Below, piece by piece: positions 1-13,430 of a stretch of DNA of 64,000 nucleotides. The DNA lies in assembly GCF_032854445.1 (NCBI RefSeq), contig NC_088295.1, forward strand, positions 72,570,028 through 72,634,027, in the 5' to 3' direction. The notes below the pieces were generated by a model, which ran no database searches, was not told the origin of the DNA, and saw only the letters and a list, made by a program, of their open reading frames with translations. The stretch's first letter is position 1; each line of letters begins with the position of its first letter. The stretch is from Liolophura sinensis (taxonomy: Eukaryota > Mollusca > Polyplacophora > Chitonida > Chitonidae). Position numbers and translations under genes: made by a program.

Positions 1-188
1 ATATCTGAATGCCTTTCAACACTCTTAAAAAATTCTGAAAAAATAAATGAAAATGTTTTACGCATAGTTTTCAGTTGTCCGTGTGATGAATCTTACTTCC
101 TATTTTAGCATTTTCTTTAACAAAATATACCTGTTGTAAAATTTATACTCTCATCTAAAACTTACCTATCTTACGGCATCTAAGTACA

Positions 189-343
189 GTTCAAGCTTTT
201 CGTTCCATGTCGACGCTCAGGGATGCCTTTGTTAGAGTCGCGGTGGTCCACCCAGACAGCGTCTGATCACTGTTCAAGCTTTTCGTTCCATGGCGACGCT
301 CAGGGATGCCTTTGTTAGAGTCGCGGTGGTCCACCCAGGCAAC
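189..343. repeat. 83-bp tandem duplication within the large unit
   Basis: The block gttcaagcttttcgttccat through ggtggtccacccag occurs at 189 and again at 272 with one or two changes. Only one copy is present in the second and third large units, so this is a local duplication. Confidence 0.85.
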
Positions 344-3300
344 AAACATGACAGCAGTCCTATTTCCCGCGCCCATACAGACACCGACACAAGCCTCCTA
401 GTGTTGAAAGCCACGTCTGTCAAACCAGATCTGACTCGCTGGTAATTTCAGAATTTGACATTCTATATATTCCAGTCGAGTTAGTTTATAGGACAACGCA
501 CTGTGGTATTTTCAATAAGCAACCTTCAGTGTGCAATATTTTCCCGCTGTATCCTCTATTTCACAGGATAATTGTTGATTATATTCGGGTACATTATTTA
601 ACGAATTGTATTGATTACATTTTCAGGCGTGTTCTACAATAATAGTCCAAACCGTAACACAGTTTCTGCAAGCAAAGGGAACTATACGGGTTGTCCGGAA
701 TCTTTTCAGCTGTCACACATTTCGAAGATCTCTTTTTTTCCTATTTAACCATTTTTTTTATTAACACTGTGTGTCAAGGTTTGTTTTCAGGACTTATCAA
801 GATTTTGTCATTAGCGTGTGTTGAGTGAAAGTTCGACTTGTGTATATTACCCAGTGACTGGTATACACTGGCACACCAGTACGCAAAAGGTACATCACCC
901 GAACTGATCGCAAAGCCTACCCCTTTTTTGTTTGCAGGACACAAAGAAACTGTTCATATTTTTCAACTTGCTGATCCACTATAGGCCCGTTTAAAAAAAA
1001 AACAGACGTAAACTGACGTCAGTCGGTAATCTGGTTTTACTGATTTTGTGCTTGTGGTATGAACTAACGTCACGTGATTTTCTGTAGTGAAGCACAATCT
1101 GTACATTAGCAATCGTAATCTATGATTCACTTATTATATCCAGTTTAGTATCGTACGCAAACAGGCGTGAACTGACGCCAGTATCGATTCCCAATTAGTT
1201 CAGCGACAAATTTTGAAATTCGGTGATCTTTTATTGTAACAAGTTCAATTTTGGGATTTTTAGTACATAGCTCATCATAGAATTTCAGCATTTAATTGAA
1301 CTTTACTCAGCCCCTCAAATATCTCAAAAAAGCTATGGTTTGTTTTGATTGTATATTCCGCTGGAATATTTCTACTGCAGGATGCTTGTGCTTTGTGTTT
1401 TCTTTCACTTTAACTTCTGGATGTAACATGAGGATTGTGCAATCATCTGTTGTCAAGACTCTCAATGCTAAGCACTGCTTCTCGGGTAAAGTTGGCGCTG
1501 TGACGTCTACAGCTTTCCTATTTGACATCAAAACCAGCACCCATCAGACTCATAACTAAGTATTCTTAGTAAGTTAATGTATTCTCTTCTTTTTTGTTTT
1601 TGTTCTGTTTTTTTTTTATTATTGTTATTATTATCGGCGGATGGAGGGTGGCTGTCTTCTTGGTTGCTGACGTGTTTATATTATACACGTTTATATGGTT
1701 TTGCGTGCCCACAAATGTTCTAGCTGTAAGAGACATCATTGTAAAACTGAGAGGATGACAACATGTGGTTATTTCCGTATGCTTGAAAGATGCAGTTGCT
1801 ATACTGGGCTACACCTAAATAGGCTTTTTGCTAGAATCTTGCTAAGGAAGGTTAATCTCCTAGTTTAAATCAAACGTGGGAGAACATAGCAACATTCTTA
1901 TGAAGAGAGACGGTATAATCTTTAGAGAAGCAAATATCATTTTCCATGAATTTAGTTTATAAATCCTAAAATTCAAACTTCAAGGAAGTTGCGTGATTCA
2001 AGAAATAATAGATGTAAAGTCCAAAGCAAATGTTGATTCCTGTAGAGGCTTTTACCAGCTAATATATAATCCTACCTTGCGATTAAAAATATTACGTCAA
2101 AGAGGACATACGTAGAATTTTGGCAAGCCCTTAGTTGAGACCACTAGGATCTGACATTGAATATCCTTGGTATATCCTCGAAGACTAAGTGTGATATTCT
2201 TTTGTTCCTGCAAATACCCTTAGAGCTTCAAATACACCTGAGAAATATATGTATATCCATGATATTTTACCTGAATACATAATTAGTCGCCTCCGTTAAC
2301 TTCACCCTGTCCAGCTATTTTCAGTAACACAAAAACTGTTTTCTTCTCGCACACCATCCTAATATTTATGACGATTTATAGGGTATACAATATATCTCTA
2401 GCAACAGACAGCTGCAAATATGGATAACTGCTTGCTGAAAAATGACAATTGATGGTTTTATAAAATTATAAAATGAACTCATTTATGAGACCCTCAAATT
2501 CTATAATGTGACAACTGGGAAAACATTATTTTCTTACAACGTTTATTTAAATTCCTCTCGAAGTGTGAGGCACAACACATACTTTTGTCCGGAAATGTAT
2601 TTATGCACAATAGTATTTTTGATACACAAGAAACCTTATCCGCCCATGGCTATAGCTATACAGTAAACATAGCGCTGAAAAGTTTTTAACTACCAACTAT
2701 TCTGAAGATTATCAAAACTGTCTACGTTTGGTGAATATTTTGCTGGCCAGACATACGTATAGCGTCTCGCTCATTTTTACAAAATATGCCTGATGTAAAA
2801 TTCATATTCTCATCGAGAACCAATATAAGCTGAAGCCACAATCGAAATCCAGAAGCGTTGACGACATATGAATAGCCATGAATGTGCGTAGGTCAGCACA
2901 CTGGTGGTCTAAGCAGCTATTCCACAGTGACTCGGGGATGCCTTTGTTAGCATCACGGTGGTCCACTTAGGCAAACATAACAACAAACATGCAAGCAGTT
3001 CTATTTCCCGCACCCATACACTCACTGTCATGATAAGGACTAGTCTCCTAATGTTAATCTCCTATCTGACGACGAACTGGACGTTACATGGATATCAAAC
3101 CAGGCTGAACTGGCTGGTCATTTAAGTTTGTGCCGTCCTGTGTATTCGTTAGTACACGTGATTTTATCACAACGCAGTGTGCCATATTCAACGCGTTGCT
3201 TTTAATTTGAAATACAACTGTACATTCGTACTCTATTCCATATTTCATCTTTATCGGGTATATTATTTCACGAAAAGGACAGTGCTTTGCAGGGAAATTT

Positions 3301-6300
3301 ATATCCGTTCTCAGGTTTTCATGATGAAATTGTTTCACGAAGCCATGACTTCATATTTCACGAAATGTACAATTCCGTGAATTTTTCCACTTCATGTTTA
3401 ACCTTCATATTTAGCCTTGATAGGTTAAGAGAATACGCCTTAACTTTTCGGTGTATGCAGATTCTACGTACGAGGCAGCCCTATTGTTAAATCGTCCAAA
3501 GCAAAACCCTCGTGGAATTACAAATAACATTTATCATCTGACACATTAGACCTCTGGACAAGGTAGGCGTCTCTGGAGGCTGCCTTGATTTCATTTTCAG
3601 ACGTCTTCTACCATAGTAGTTCAACTGTAATACAGTTTCTGTCAGCAAAGAGGACTACGGATTGTCCCATACAGACTCTTCCACAGACTCTTGTAAATTG
3701 GTACGGTACAAATTTCACAAGTCTATTCGCTCCCATTTTTCTTCCTATTTTATTTTATTTACCAGGCGTGGGGAGGTTTTTTTTTTATAAGAATGTGTCA
3801 AGACCTTATCGATAGCTTGTTGTACTTAACGAGTCTTATGGCATCTGATTTTGTAGGCATGTTCTCTGATTTTTTGGGATATATTTGTACGGAACGTCTA
3901 GCCCAGGCTTGTTTTAATGTGTAGAAAGGACTGTTAATGGTTTTAGTCTTGATAACAGATTGGTATTTATTACTGCACTAAGACTAGACGTTAGTTAACG
4001 TCATCTGGTTATCATCGTTAACCTAATTTAGCACCGTTCTGTACAGGTACCGTAAAGAAACGTAAAATTATTTACTGCAGTCAAGAACATCTTGCACAGT
4101 AGTAAAGCGCTAACTGATACCGATGATCATTTTCTATAGCAGCAGACGTAAACATACGTTATTTGCTCAAAACAATTGGTACCCGATTTGTACAACAGTC
4201 AAATGTTGATATTCAAAAATGTTTCGGCCTCAAAGAGTTTACAGCCTTGAGCTTATTGCACGTAAGTTACCTTACGTTGTTGGAAATCAACCGTCGAACG
4301 CAGTGACACATGCATTGTCAGAAAGTATATCTTCCAAGAAAAAAATTCAGTTTTGATGAATGTATTATAACTTCAAAAACCGTCCATGAATAAAAAAAGA
4401 AGATAGAAATGCCAAACAAAATGTTGATTTCCATGGAGGCTTTTATCGACTAAAACATAATCCTAACTGACAATTTAAAATCTAACGTCAGACTTCAAAG
4501 TCAGAGAGAACATACGCAGAGTCTTTGCAAGGGTGTGTGTCCTTGGACCTGACTTTGAGTATCCTTGGCATCAAAGGCGTATTACACGACTAAATGTGAT
4601 ATCCCATTGTGCCTGCAAATGACTCGGGTGCATCAAATACACCTATCAATCACCGATATAATATTGACTTTTTAGTACACTCGGGATCTTGCTGAGGAAT
4701 CTCGCTGTCTATGCAAAACAACACATCTTAGTGAACGAGTCAATGTCCAACCGAAGCTCCACATAAGAAATGTGCCACGGGGAGGTGGGGGGGGGGGGAT
4801 AGTATGTGACACTTAAATATGCTGTTAACCTATGTTTTACATATAGAGGTTTATGGACATAAAAAGCAGATTCTTATGAAAAACAAGACAAGCAGTCTTG
4901 TGGCGCACTCTTATCATTTAAGACTTTCATGTGATTTATGGTGCACTATATACCTTTTATACATCGGAAGATGTAGAAATAGATAAATTGTTGATATCAT
5001 TACAAAACAAGGTGTGAATAATGGGATCGTCCTAATCTACAAATTCTTATCTGGGAAGCATTTTATGGCACTCATTCCTGATTTAAATTCCTCTCAATGT
5101 GTGTTGCATGGTACATACCATTGTCTTGAACCATTCAACACAACGAATAAAAAGCACTTCTTTCAGATTAGAATACCGTGGTTGTCGCAGAATAAATCTG
5201 CACATGATACTCCCCAATATCTGACCATGTGGCCTATTAAATCACGCAGCTGTCAAATGTGAACTGATTTTACATCCTCCTTATTATGTAAATGAGACCG
5301 TTATGAATTTATTAAGATGCATAGCTCTGTTAAATATGCCGCATATTAAAGGTCTAGAGGTTAAAGACGCGTATGGGTGTTTTTATGTCTAAAGAAAACA
5401 TTTTCTCACCAATATCTGTATAGAGTCTTGCATTGTTACATTTTGAGAATGCAATCGACTAATTGTGTATCGGTTAAACCTAATAGGGTTATATCAATTC
5501 ACCTATATACATGTTATATGTGTATGGTTTATTTGAGAAAGCAATGCTTGTTTTCTATACTGACTTCACCTGAACGAATATAATGTCGCCTATAAACACA
5601 GAAGCGGTATTAAACATCCTGGTGTTCTTGTACGCGTTCTTGTCCGTCAGTGAATATGCAGACTGTTCTGACAGCCACCCCAGGAGGGTGTCGCTTCTAA
5701 CGTTACCGTGATGATTTGTGGGTGTCCACAGTGTCCAGTCGGAGGTGTTACAGTACACGGATACGAGCTGACGGACCGATCACACAGGTACGCCAGCAAT
5801 CTTTTAGGATGGGCGCTGACAAGCTTGCATGATCAGTACAATCTATAAGGTGGCAAATGTTCGCTCTGTGGAGAATATTTACATATGGACTTACATCGAC
5901 ACACATCGGAAAATCACTCTACCTTCCCCATACGCCGCATTATTGTTCGCCATCCCAGGTGCCAGGTATCCGCTCCACAAATACACATGAGAATGCCGCC
6001 AGTTGTGTTTATGTAAGGAGTATCTTAGTGTACCTTGATAAATAAGAAACCATCCCACCCCATTTCCCTTGTACCATCGAGCAGCTAAGCCAAGATTTGA
6101 ACATAGCAATAGTAAAGGCCTGTCAGAAAAGAGAAAAGAAGAACACACAGCTGCAGTGTGAAAACGTTTTAATCCATAAACTATTCTGAAGTTTATTGAA
6201 TGTATTGAAATATTTTTTGGTCAGACATACGCATGGTGTCTGGCTCATTTTTACAAACTATTCCTGATATAAAATTGATATTGCCATCTAGATCCTATCT

Positions 6301-6403
6301 GTCTTAATATAAGCTGAAGCCCCAATCGAATCGAATAGCCATGAATCTTTGCGGTTCAGCACTCGGATTAAAGACAGCTCTAAGCATCTGAGTACTGAAT
6401 GAA

Positions 6404-6660
6404 TGAATGCTTGAGGTTTAACGTCGTACTGGGCAATTTCATGCCGACGAGCAATCATTAGGTGTGAGGCCATAAATTGTGTCTTCTTGTGGCAGGGCGA
6501 GTCCATGCCGCCCAAGTGCTGCTGCCACTGAAGTATCATGCCAAAGACACTAGACATGACACCCATCCCGGTCACATTATACCCTGTTAACCAGTCCTGT
6601 TTCCTTGCTCAAACGCCTCAATGCTAAGCGCCCAACGTCTCACGGCTTGGAGAAAGACGC
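6404..6660 (-). mobile_element. SINE-like copy, (gaat)n / gtttaacgtcgtac type
   Basis: The plus strand reads gaatgaatgaatgcttgagg then tttaacgtcgtac. This is the reverse complement of the 3' end of the SINE at 24074 (gtacgacgttaaaccccatg and a cact repeat). The rest is diverged. It lies in the third large unit between its gene-free landmarks and is absent from the other two, so it inserted after the duplication. Confidence 0.5.
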
Positions 6661-7723
6661 ACATGTGAGTTCTGCTTAAGCTTTCTGTTCCGTGGCGACG
6701 TTCGGGGATGCCTTTTTACCGCCACGTTGGTCCACCCAGGCAGACATGACACAAACGTGGCAGTAGTCCTTTTTCCCACCGCCATACATCCAACTCCATG
6801 ATAAGAACATGTCTTCTACATCAAAAAAGCATATGTACTGTATGATCGACAAATATTAAATCCCTGTTGGACTAGCTGGTCGTCAACGAGCACTTAGGAC
6901 AATGCTACGTGCTATATTTATAACACTACTTAATATATAATACATTACTGAGAATAGCCTCATACTGTATCCCGTATATCACTGCTTACATATTTATTGC
7001 AGTTACATTTTTCGGGTAAAATATTTCACGAAATAGACAGTTCTTTGAACGGGAAATATAGATTCATTTTCGGGCTTTCATGGTGAAATTATGAACCGAA
7101 GCCACGGGTTTATCATTTCACGAAATGGACTCTTGTTTGAAGGGGATTTTTTTCCTGGTCGTATTTAACCTTAATATGTTGAGGGAACGCCTTAGGGATT
7201 CGGTGTATGGCAATTCTACATACGGGGAAGCCCTTGTGTTAAATTGTGAGAAGCAAAACCCTCGTAGAATTACAAATAACATTTGCCATCTAACACATTA
7301 GACCTCTGGACAAGACAGGCGGCTATGGAGCCTCGCCGTGATTTTATTTTCAGGCGTGTTCTACCATAATAGCCCAACCCTAATACAGTTTCTGTCAGCA
7401 CAGATTGTTCCGCACTGCAAGTGATCCTGTCAATTCGCACACATTTCAAAAAATCTCTTTTTTCCCATATTTCATCGTTTTTATTTACTAGGCGTGTGTG
7501 CAGGTTTTGTTTTCAGAACGTATGAAGACCTTATCAGCAGCGTGTTGTAGATAATAGTACCTATGGCATCTGAACTTGTGTGCACACTTGGCCTCAAACC
7601 AGTAAGAGATAGATATATCACCTGGACTGAATAGAAGTCCTAGACCAGGCTTGTTTACAATACAGAAAGAACTGTTAACAGTTTTCGGTTTGCCGATGAA
7701 TTGGTATTTAGACTTTTATCAGG

Positions 7724-7836
7724 AATATTTCACTTATACGACGGTGGCCAGCATTATGGTGGGAGGAAACCGGGCCGAGCCCGGGGGAAACCCACGACCA
7801 TAGTCAGTTTGCTGACAGACATTCCCACTTACGAGG
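7724..7836 (-). mobile_element. SINE 3' region, minus orientation
   Basis: It reads aatatttcacttatacgacg, gccagcattatggtgggagg and gaaacccacgaccat, the reverse complement of the common 3' part of the tRNA-headed SINE family. The tRNA-derived head is missing. Confidence 0.75.
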
Positions 7837-7879
7837 CCTGTTTTAAAGACGAGACGTAAATTGAAGTCATTTGGTTATC

Positions 7880-8205
7880 ATGCTTATAATGGCATGATTG
7901 TATACGTTTCTGTACTGACAGTTGCCGTAAACGTGAACTGATTTACCATACTGAAGCCAATTTCGCATAGCAACATGTGGTTTAGTATAGTGAAACCCAT
8001 TTGTACAGCAGCACGCGTAAATTGACGTCACGTCATAGACTATTCTGATGCCCATTTTGTACAACAGTAAGCGTTTACTGACGGCAAATGTCGTGTTACA
8101 TTGAAACCCATTTGCACACCAGTAGTCGTTAAATGACATTATGTTATTCAATATGTGAATGTCCATTTTACGAAGCAACAGGAGTTAACCGACAAATGGT
8201 AACAG
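7880..8205. repeat. ~55-bp degenerate minisatellite in the third large unit
   Basis: Units begin cccatttTGTACAgcag or similar at about 8007, 8061, 8118 and 8171, each followed by a cgtaaatTGACGtca-like motif. The 103-codon minus-strand frame at 7867-8178 is a by-product of this periodicity. Confidence 0.6.
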
Positions 8206-8215
8206 AGGGTTAGTT

Positions 8216-9575
8216 TCAATTTTGAAGTTGTTAATTATCCTTATTTGGATGACAATACAGCATCATAGCCCGTCATCTGGCGAGTAGCATTTGTCAGATC
8301 TTGTTTGTGTTTGACATTTTCAGTCAGTGTCACTGGTTATTACTGCAACAACTAATCTGGTAGTATAGGCTGTTTATTAATCGAGATGCACGTCGGATAT
8401 ATGAACAGTTACAATCAAAGCGTAATTGAGATACATACTGGACTGACAACTTATGAACTGGCATGGAACACGATTTGGATACTGATTTAAGTCAATCGCC
8501 TAGAACCTTTCCTGTGTCTTTCCGTCAGTACTGAGAACTGTTACCTGAATATATCCTAATTTCTTATTCTATATAGCTCCTCAGTTCTTTGGTGGTGGAG
8601 TTTGACGTTGTATTGGAATTTGGTCTTGCTACTGTTGACCCAGAGCATCCATTATGGCTGACGGCTTGTTTACAGATGTCTGTTCCGACGCCTAGAGTAA
8701 GGCTTGGTCTCATATAATGTCTCATATAATGTATGACAGAAAGCACACAGTTCCATACGATGGGCAAAGGCTAGCATCGCTATGGTACTTACCCTTTAGG
8801 GCAAAGTAATATCGGCTTAGTAAAACGAGCCTCTTTGATTAAACTGACATAAGCTTGTCAAGTTTATTACAACAACCAAGAGAAGGAACCACGTCAAAGT
8901 TTTTTTCGTATGAATTGTAATTTTGTGAAGTGTTTGATTCGATCTGTAGTCATTTGGTATTCCATGGTACTGGTATGGTATGGTATGCCTTAATACGCTA
9001 TGCTATAGACTCAAGCATCTGTTGGTCTTTCTCAACCAGCCAAATAAACTTCACATAAAAAACGTTCAAGTTATTTTATTAAATGTCACCAAAGTGAGTA
9101 TATATCGATAAAGCGACCTGAAAACAGCTGTGTTATTTGTTTGGAAGTAGGGCTTGTACCAGCTGTGCTTGAATAAAACAGGTTTGTTGTATTGGTTTGT
9201 TGTAGGAGATGAAAGCTACACGTGGGCATTGATCGATATTTGAGGGATTGCTATGTGGGTGCTGACATGTGAACACAAGTCAAGTAAACTCTTACACAGA
9301 TTGCAACACAAACAAACACGCTCTTAATACAGATTAACCAATTTCTAAAATGTGAACGGATGCTTCTGATACAATAGCCCATAGCTCAATATCTTAACAA
9401 AGTAAAGGGTCTATCAAGGTTTTTTTTTCTTTGCTTTGAGAATCGAGAAAAGTACATTAACTGTACGTCCTGCAAAAGAAACATGTCTTGTTGGACTGTG
9501 ACAGGATCGGGTGCCGTGCCTGCCATGTTCCTTACTTGATGCTCGCTTTTACAGCACTGTACATATAGACACATT
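8216..9575. other. No gene seen; short dispersed repeat at 8447-8525
   Basis: No splice-supported open frame or array was found here. The segment gaactggcatggaacacgat with ttggatactgatt is related to 36948-37035 and 55968-56057, a short dispersed repeat of unknown type. Confidence 0.5.
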
Positions 9576-9740
9576 GGGGGCCTCCCTAGCCGAGGTGGTT
9601 AGCGTGCCAGCAGGGTGCAATGACCCAGCAGCCTCCCACCAATGCAGTCGCTGTGAGTTCAAGTCCAGCCCATGCTGGCTTCCTCTCCGTCGTACATAGC
9701 AAGATCTGTCAGAAACCTGCGGTTTGTCGTGGGTGTCGAA
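9576..9740 (+). mobile_element. tRNA-headed SINE, 5' part
   Basis: It begins gggggcctccctagccgagg tggttagcg, a tRNA-like A-box region, and continues with agtcgctgtgagttcaagtc (B-box-like gagttcaagtcc), ctggcttcctctcc and aacctgcggtttgtcgtggg. The 3' tail is missing. Confidence 0.8.
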
Positions 9741-10128
9741 ACAGACATTTATATACCAGCAGTCAATCAATAGAAACGTTACAGGTCAGTAATCGCAAGG
9801 CCAATTCCCAAACGACGTATAACGCAAATCACCAAAGCACTAAGAAAGTACATAAAGTACAAAAATTGGTCGGAATTCAGTATTCAAATTGTGTACCATG
9901 GTAGCATATCAGTTGTCGATAACAAAATATGTATGTCAGTTGGGTTTTGATTGCAAGCATTCATATATCCAACGCAGCAATCTAATTCAACACGCTAAAA
10001 ATACAGTGCCTAGCCCCATTTTAAGCAGAATTAGACACAGTCATGAATCCAGAGGTTATGGACCCTCAGTTCATATTCACTTACAACAGAATTATACTCA
10101 TTGTAAAACTTAAGAAACTTGAAGAGAA

Positions 10129-10222
10129 GGCGTTTGATGGAATATCCTTGACACATCAGTTTTTGCAGTAATAACCTGTGGCGTTGATTGAAATCGACAC
10201 ACAACACACAGGATCTTCCTTT
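10129..10222. repeat. Short dispersed repeat (three copies in window)
   Basis: The segment tggaatatccttgacacatc ... gcgttgattgaaatcgacac recurs at 31850-31924 in the same orientation and, inverted, at 36457-36528. Copies are 70-95 bp and diverged. Parent element unknown. Confidence 0.55.
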
Positions 10223-10574
10223 AAATCCAGCGAAGTTAGATAAATATCTTTCACAGCCTTTGCTACACGTGGATTGTTTATAGCTAGCAGATATAAGGTT
10301 TAGTGAATGAAAAACCATCGTATTTATATGAAAACAGTTATAGATTGATCAAAATGGAGGCACAATTTGTTCTCATCAAAATACCTGTACACTGTTGATA
10401 CATGGTTTCCCCGAATTGCAAACTGATGTTATTAATGAGAAATTCAAGCAACTCGGTGAACAAACATCAAAACATCCCACGAATTGTAAGCATTGTATAT
10501 AGTGGAACTGAAGAAGTCTTCCTTCCATTGCCCTAGGATGCGTTTATATTGACATATACTTCACACATCTAATC

Positions 10575-11090
10575 TAAAACGTTGCATTTCTAGGCGTTTA
10601 TGTAAAGCATTGCATTTCTACACGTGTATGTAAAACGTTACATTTCTGGGCTTTTGTGTATAAAGCCGCATTTCTAGGCGTTTATGTAAAACGTTGCATT
10701 TCTAAAAGTTTGTGTATACAGTTGCATTACTAACCGTTGGTGTGTAATGGGCCATTTTGATGACCGTCGCTCCATGGTTCAACTAATGGCAGTCAATAAA
10801 CAATTCAAACCAAGACCTAGTTGGCGCCGCCACCGCTTTAAATCCACGCATCAGCTGAACAGTTACAGTTCCAATTCCGGATATTTTGATATAATTTTCC
10901 ATTCACAGGTGTTTGGGTGTAATAGTCCATTTCCACATGTGCATGATGCGTCATTCACAGGTGTTGGCGTAATATAGTATTTCCAGATGTCAGTGCGTAA
11001 AGCAGCATTTCCAGGTTTTCTGCGTAATGCAGTATGCTCTAGTGTTCGTGTGCAATACAGTATATCAAGGTGTGTTGCAAATGATTTAAC
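10575..11090. repeat. 28-bp minisatellite, interrupted
   Basis: Six units of cgttgcatttctaggcgttt-atgtaaag type run from about 10580 to 10750 with an exact 28-bp step. Related, more diverged units (catttccaggttttctgcgt) continue from about 10900 to 11085. The intervening 140 bp does not match the unit. Confidence 0.75.
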
Positions 11091-11614
11091 CCTCTTTAAT
11101 ACCTAATCAAAGTAAGTTCCAGCAAGTCGTCACATAATAGTTGAATACATGTAGCTTTGAAAGATAGGAATTAAGACCTTACCAACCAAAGTAGTTGAAT
11201 GTTATGTAACAGAAAGTATTTTTTATGTTTTTTAATAAAATTAAGTTTCTGAGTCAGTTGTCAAGCTTTTTCTCAATTCCGTAAATGAATTATTTAAAAG
11301 ACGGTGCTTTCGATCTGTCTTCCAAAAAAATAAAGGGTGTTTCTGTCAGCTTGTCACTTCATCGATTCCTGGAAACGGTCAATCTGTTAACCTTCTGAAA
11401 ACCATAAACTGAACGCTTCGATCAGTTAACGATAAAAAAAAAATATACAATTTCAAAATTGACGACATCCATAACTTCCTTGTCTGTCAGCTAGAGAGAA
11501 ACTGTGAGATTTCAAAATGAACAATAACAACAAAATCTTGTGAATTAGCTTGCTTCCTCACCAGTATAACTTCTTCTGCTGTTTTCTAGGATGCTGTTTT
11601 TTATTACTTTTAAG

Positions 11615-12080
11615 ATTGTCGATATTTGCCTCATGTAAATGGCAAATTAACGTGTCAGTATGGAGAGTATGTCGTGGAGATATTCAAGTTCAGTGCCTTT
11701 GTCAGAGACGGTGTGAGCACAACTTGGGATTTCAATGAAGACAAGAATACCGTGTAGGATAACCCGAATCGTGCCAAGTCAAAAAAACTAGGAATTGGGG
11801 AGAAAGAAGTTGGCTTAATCGCGTTAGCCCTTTTCCAGACCAAGCGTGACTTGGCCCGGATCTGAAGGTTTGCTATGTAGTCTACAATTATAGGAAGTAT
11901 ATAGACTGGGAAAATCTTAAGAAGGCGGGAGCGTGTCTGTATGCAGACAAACTTAAAAGTGTGTTTAGAAGTTCCAGTAAAGCGAGCTTTCTAAGATGGA
12001 AGAAAAAAGGCCTTTCCAGACTTCCAGACGGATGGTTTGGTAATCGGCCCCACTGCAATTGCTATTTGTCATCAGCTTAA
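11615..12080 (+). pseudogene. Possible decayed coding region or exon
   Basis: A very good acceptor (ctgttttttattacttttaag|) opens a phase-1 frame of 47 residues: DCRYLPHVNGKLTCQYGEYV, VEIFKFSAFVRDGVSTTW and DFNEDKNTV, then TAG. Past that stop the same frame stays open for 37 codons (SKKLGIGEKEVGLIALAL). After a shift, another frame is open to 12080 (YIDWENLKKAGACLYADK, FLRWKKKGLSRLPDGWFG). The pattern fits a pseudogene with one stop and one frameshift, or one real terminal exon followed by noise. Family not recognised. Confidence 0.28.
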
Positions 12081-13351
12081 TTTACATGTCTGACGAAAGT
12101 AGCTGAGAAATAACCATCGTATTGTTTCGCAAAAAGAGAACGTTGGGAATCTGAAACTGTGTCAGTTTTCAAAGTCTGTGAGAGAGAACAAAAGCCTTAT
12201 TCGAAAACTAACTCTCGCCTGTCGTGTGAATAAACGAGATTAGTTTCATTTCCCATTTACCAATGGTCAATGGAAGTCTAATTCCCGTTTACTTGTCTGT
12301 TCAAGAAGTTGGTGGGAACTTATATGACAACCAGTGAATCTGTACTGTTACCCTGTCAGAAAGCGGAAACGCCTCCGTCGAGTAGAAGACTTATAATTTA
12401 TAGTACGGACCAAATATGTCAATGTGAAAGAGCTTTGAAAACAAATGCTACATCCCGTTCATATCTTGTTTCTGTATCACTGAACGTTACAAAGTTCTTA
12501 TCCACGTTCTTCGTTCTTAAGAGTTGAAAAGTTGTTTTCTTTTATTGGCTTCTCGATTATTGACTTGACAAAATTGTTGACAATTGGTATAAGAATGCAT
12601 GTGAGGACGCCTATGTTCAAAACTCGGTATACACGGTAGCTTAACTAAATTCTGGTCCTTGGGCTAAGTCTCCGATGACTACACGACTTTTAAATTGAAC
12701 CACACACATGACTACTCAAAAGGACTGAGAGCAACTTTGTCGGGTTCCTTAGCAATGTTAGAAAACTACTATTTAGTACAACTCGTGCCGATTCCAGTTG
12801 AGTTGCGTCGTTATTTCACATGCCTATGTTCACATCATGGAAGACTTCACAACTCCATATCATATGACACGTTAAACGTCGTTTTAGGAATTGGCATTAT
12901 TGACCCGAAACGTCCGTATTGGTGGACTTCTAGTATACAAATCTCTATTTCAACGCATAGATCCCTGTAGCAGTCCGGTCCTAGATTCCACATGTTTACA
13001 GTTCTTCCGTTCTTCCTCGCTGCAGCGATAGACTTGGCAGTCAGAGTACTCAGAATCAGCAGCTGTGTTCCTCCTTTACCCATACTATTACGTATTTCCA
13101 AGAATCACTGCCAAGCCAACGGCATCTTCTGTAACGCCGGAATCTCAATTCATTTTTGTTGATGGCAATTCCCAATGAGTTTGTCTGGACACGGGGTTAT
13201 TCTGAATAGATGATATTTACAGTATGCAACAGTACCATTGGCGTATGTAATGACAATTTTCACCCTTTTTGGACAGGGTTTGGGGTGTTAAATTCCTGGA
13301 TGTTTCCCGAGGTATCTATGTCATTTGTTAGTTGTTCAAATATTTTACACT
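12081..13351. other. No gene or repeat seen
   Basis: Open frames in this stretch are short, lack splice signals in phase, and look random. No tandem or inverted repeat longer than about 15 bp was noticed. Confidence 0.4.
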
Positions 13352-13430
13352 TGAATAAATGAATGACTATGGCTAAACGTCACTTCGGCAATACTGCAGT
13401 CATATCGCGGTTTACATTTTGAAGAAGCTA
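13352..13430 (-). mobile_element. Degenerate SINE tail
   Basis: The segment gaataaatgaatgactatgg then ctaaacgtcacttcggcaat and actgcagtcatatcgcgg matches the general layout of the molluscan SINE tail (a gaatga-type repeat, taaacgtc, caatattgcagcatatcgcgg) in reverse. The match rests on remembered consensus. Confidence 0.4.

Larger units (their letters stand above)
1..8215. repeat. Three diverged tandem copies of a 2.7-3.5 kb non-coding unit
   Basis: Copies begin near 1 (cut by the window), 2691 and 6176. Ordered landmarks recur in the same order: acaaaatatrcctg-tgtaaaat (about 120, 2777, 6254), gggatgcctttgttag with ggtggtccac (about 220/303, 2936, 6706), attttcaggcgtgttctac (623, 3593, 7347), and cagacgtaaactgacg-type motifs (1002, 4142, 7849-8025). 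Copies 1 and 2 also share the later gttgattcctgtagaggctt region (2031, 4422). Copy 3 loses homology near 8215. Spacings differ by hundreds of bases, so the duplication is old. No conserved reading frame was seen across the copies. Confidence 0.7.

Noticed and set aside
7867-8178. 103-codon minus-strand open frame with repeated TNGF/ANGF phrases
   Set aside because: It follows the ~55-bp repeat units and decays with them, so the periodic peptide is a by-product.
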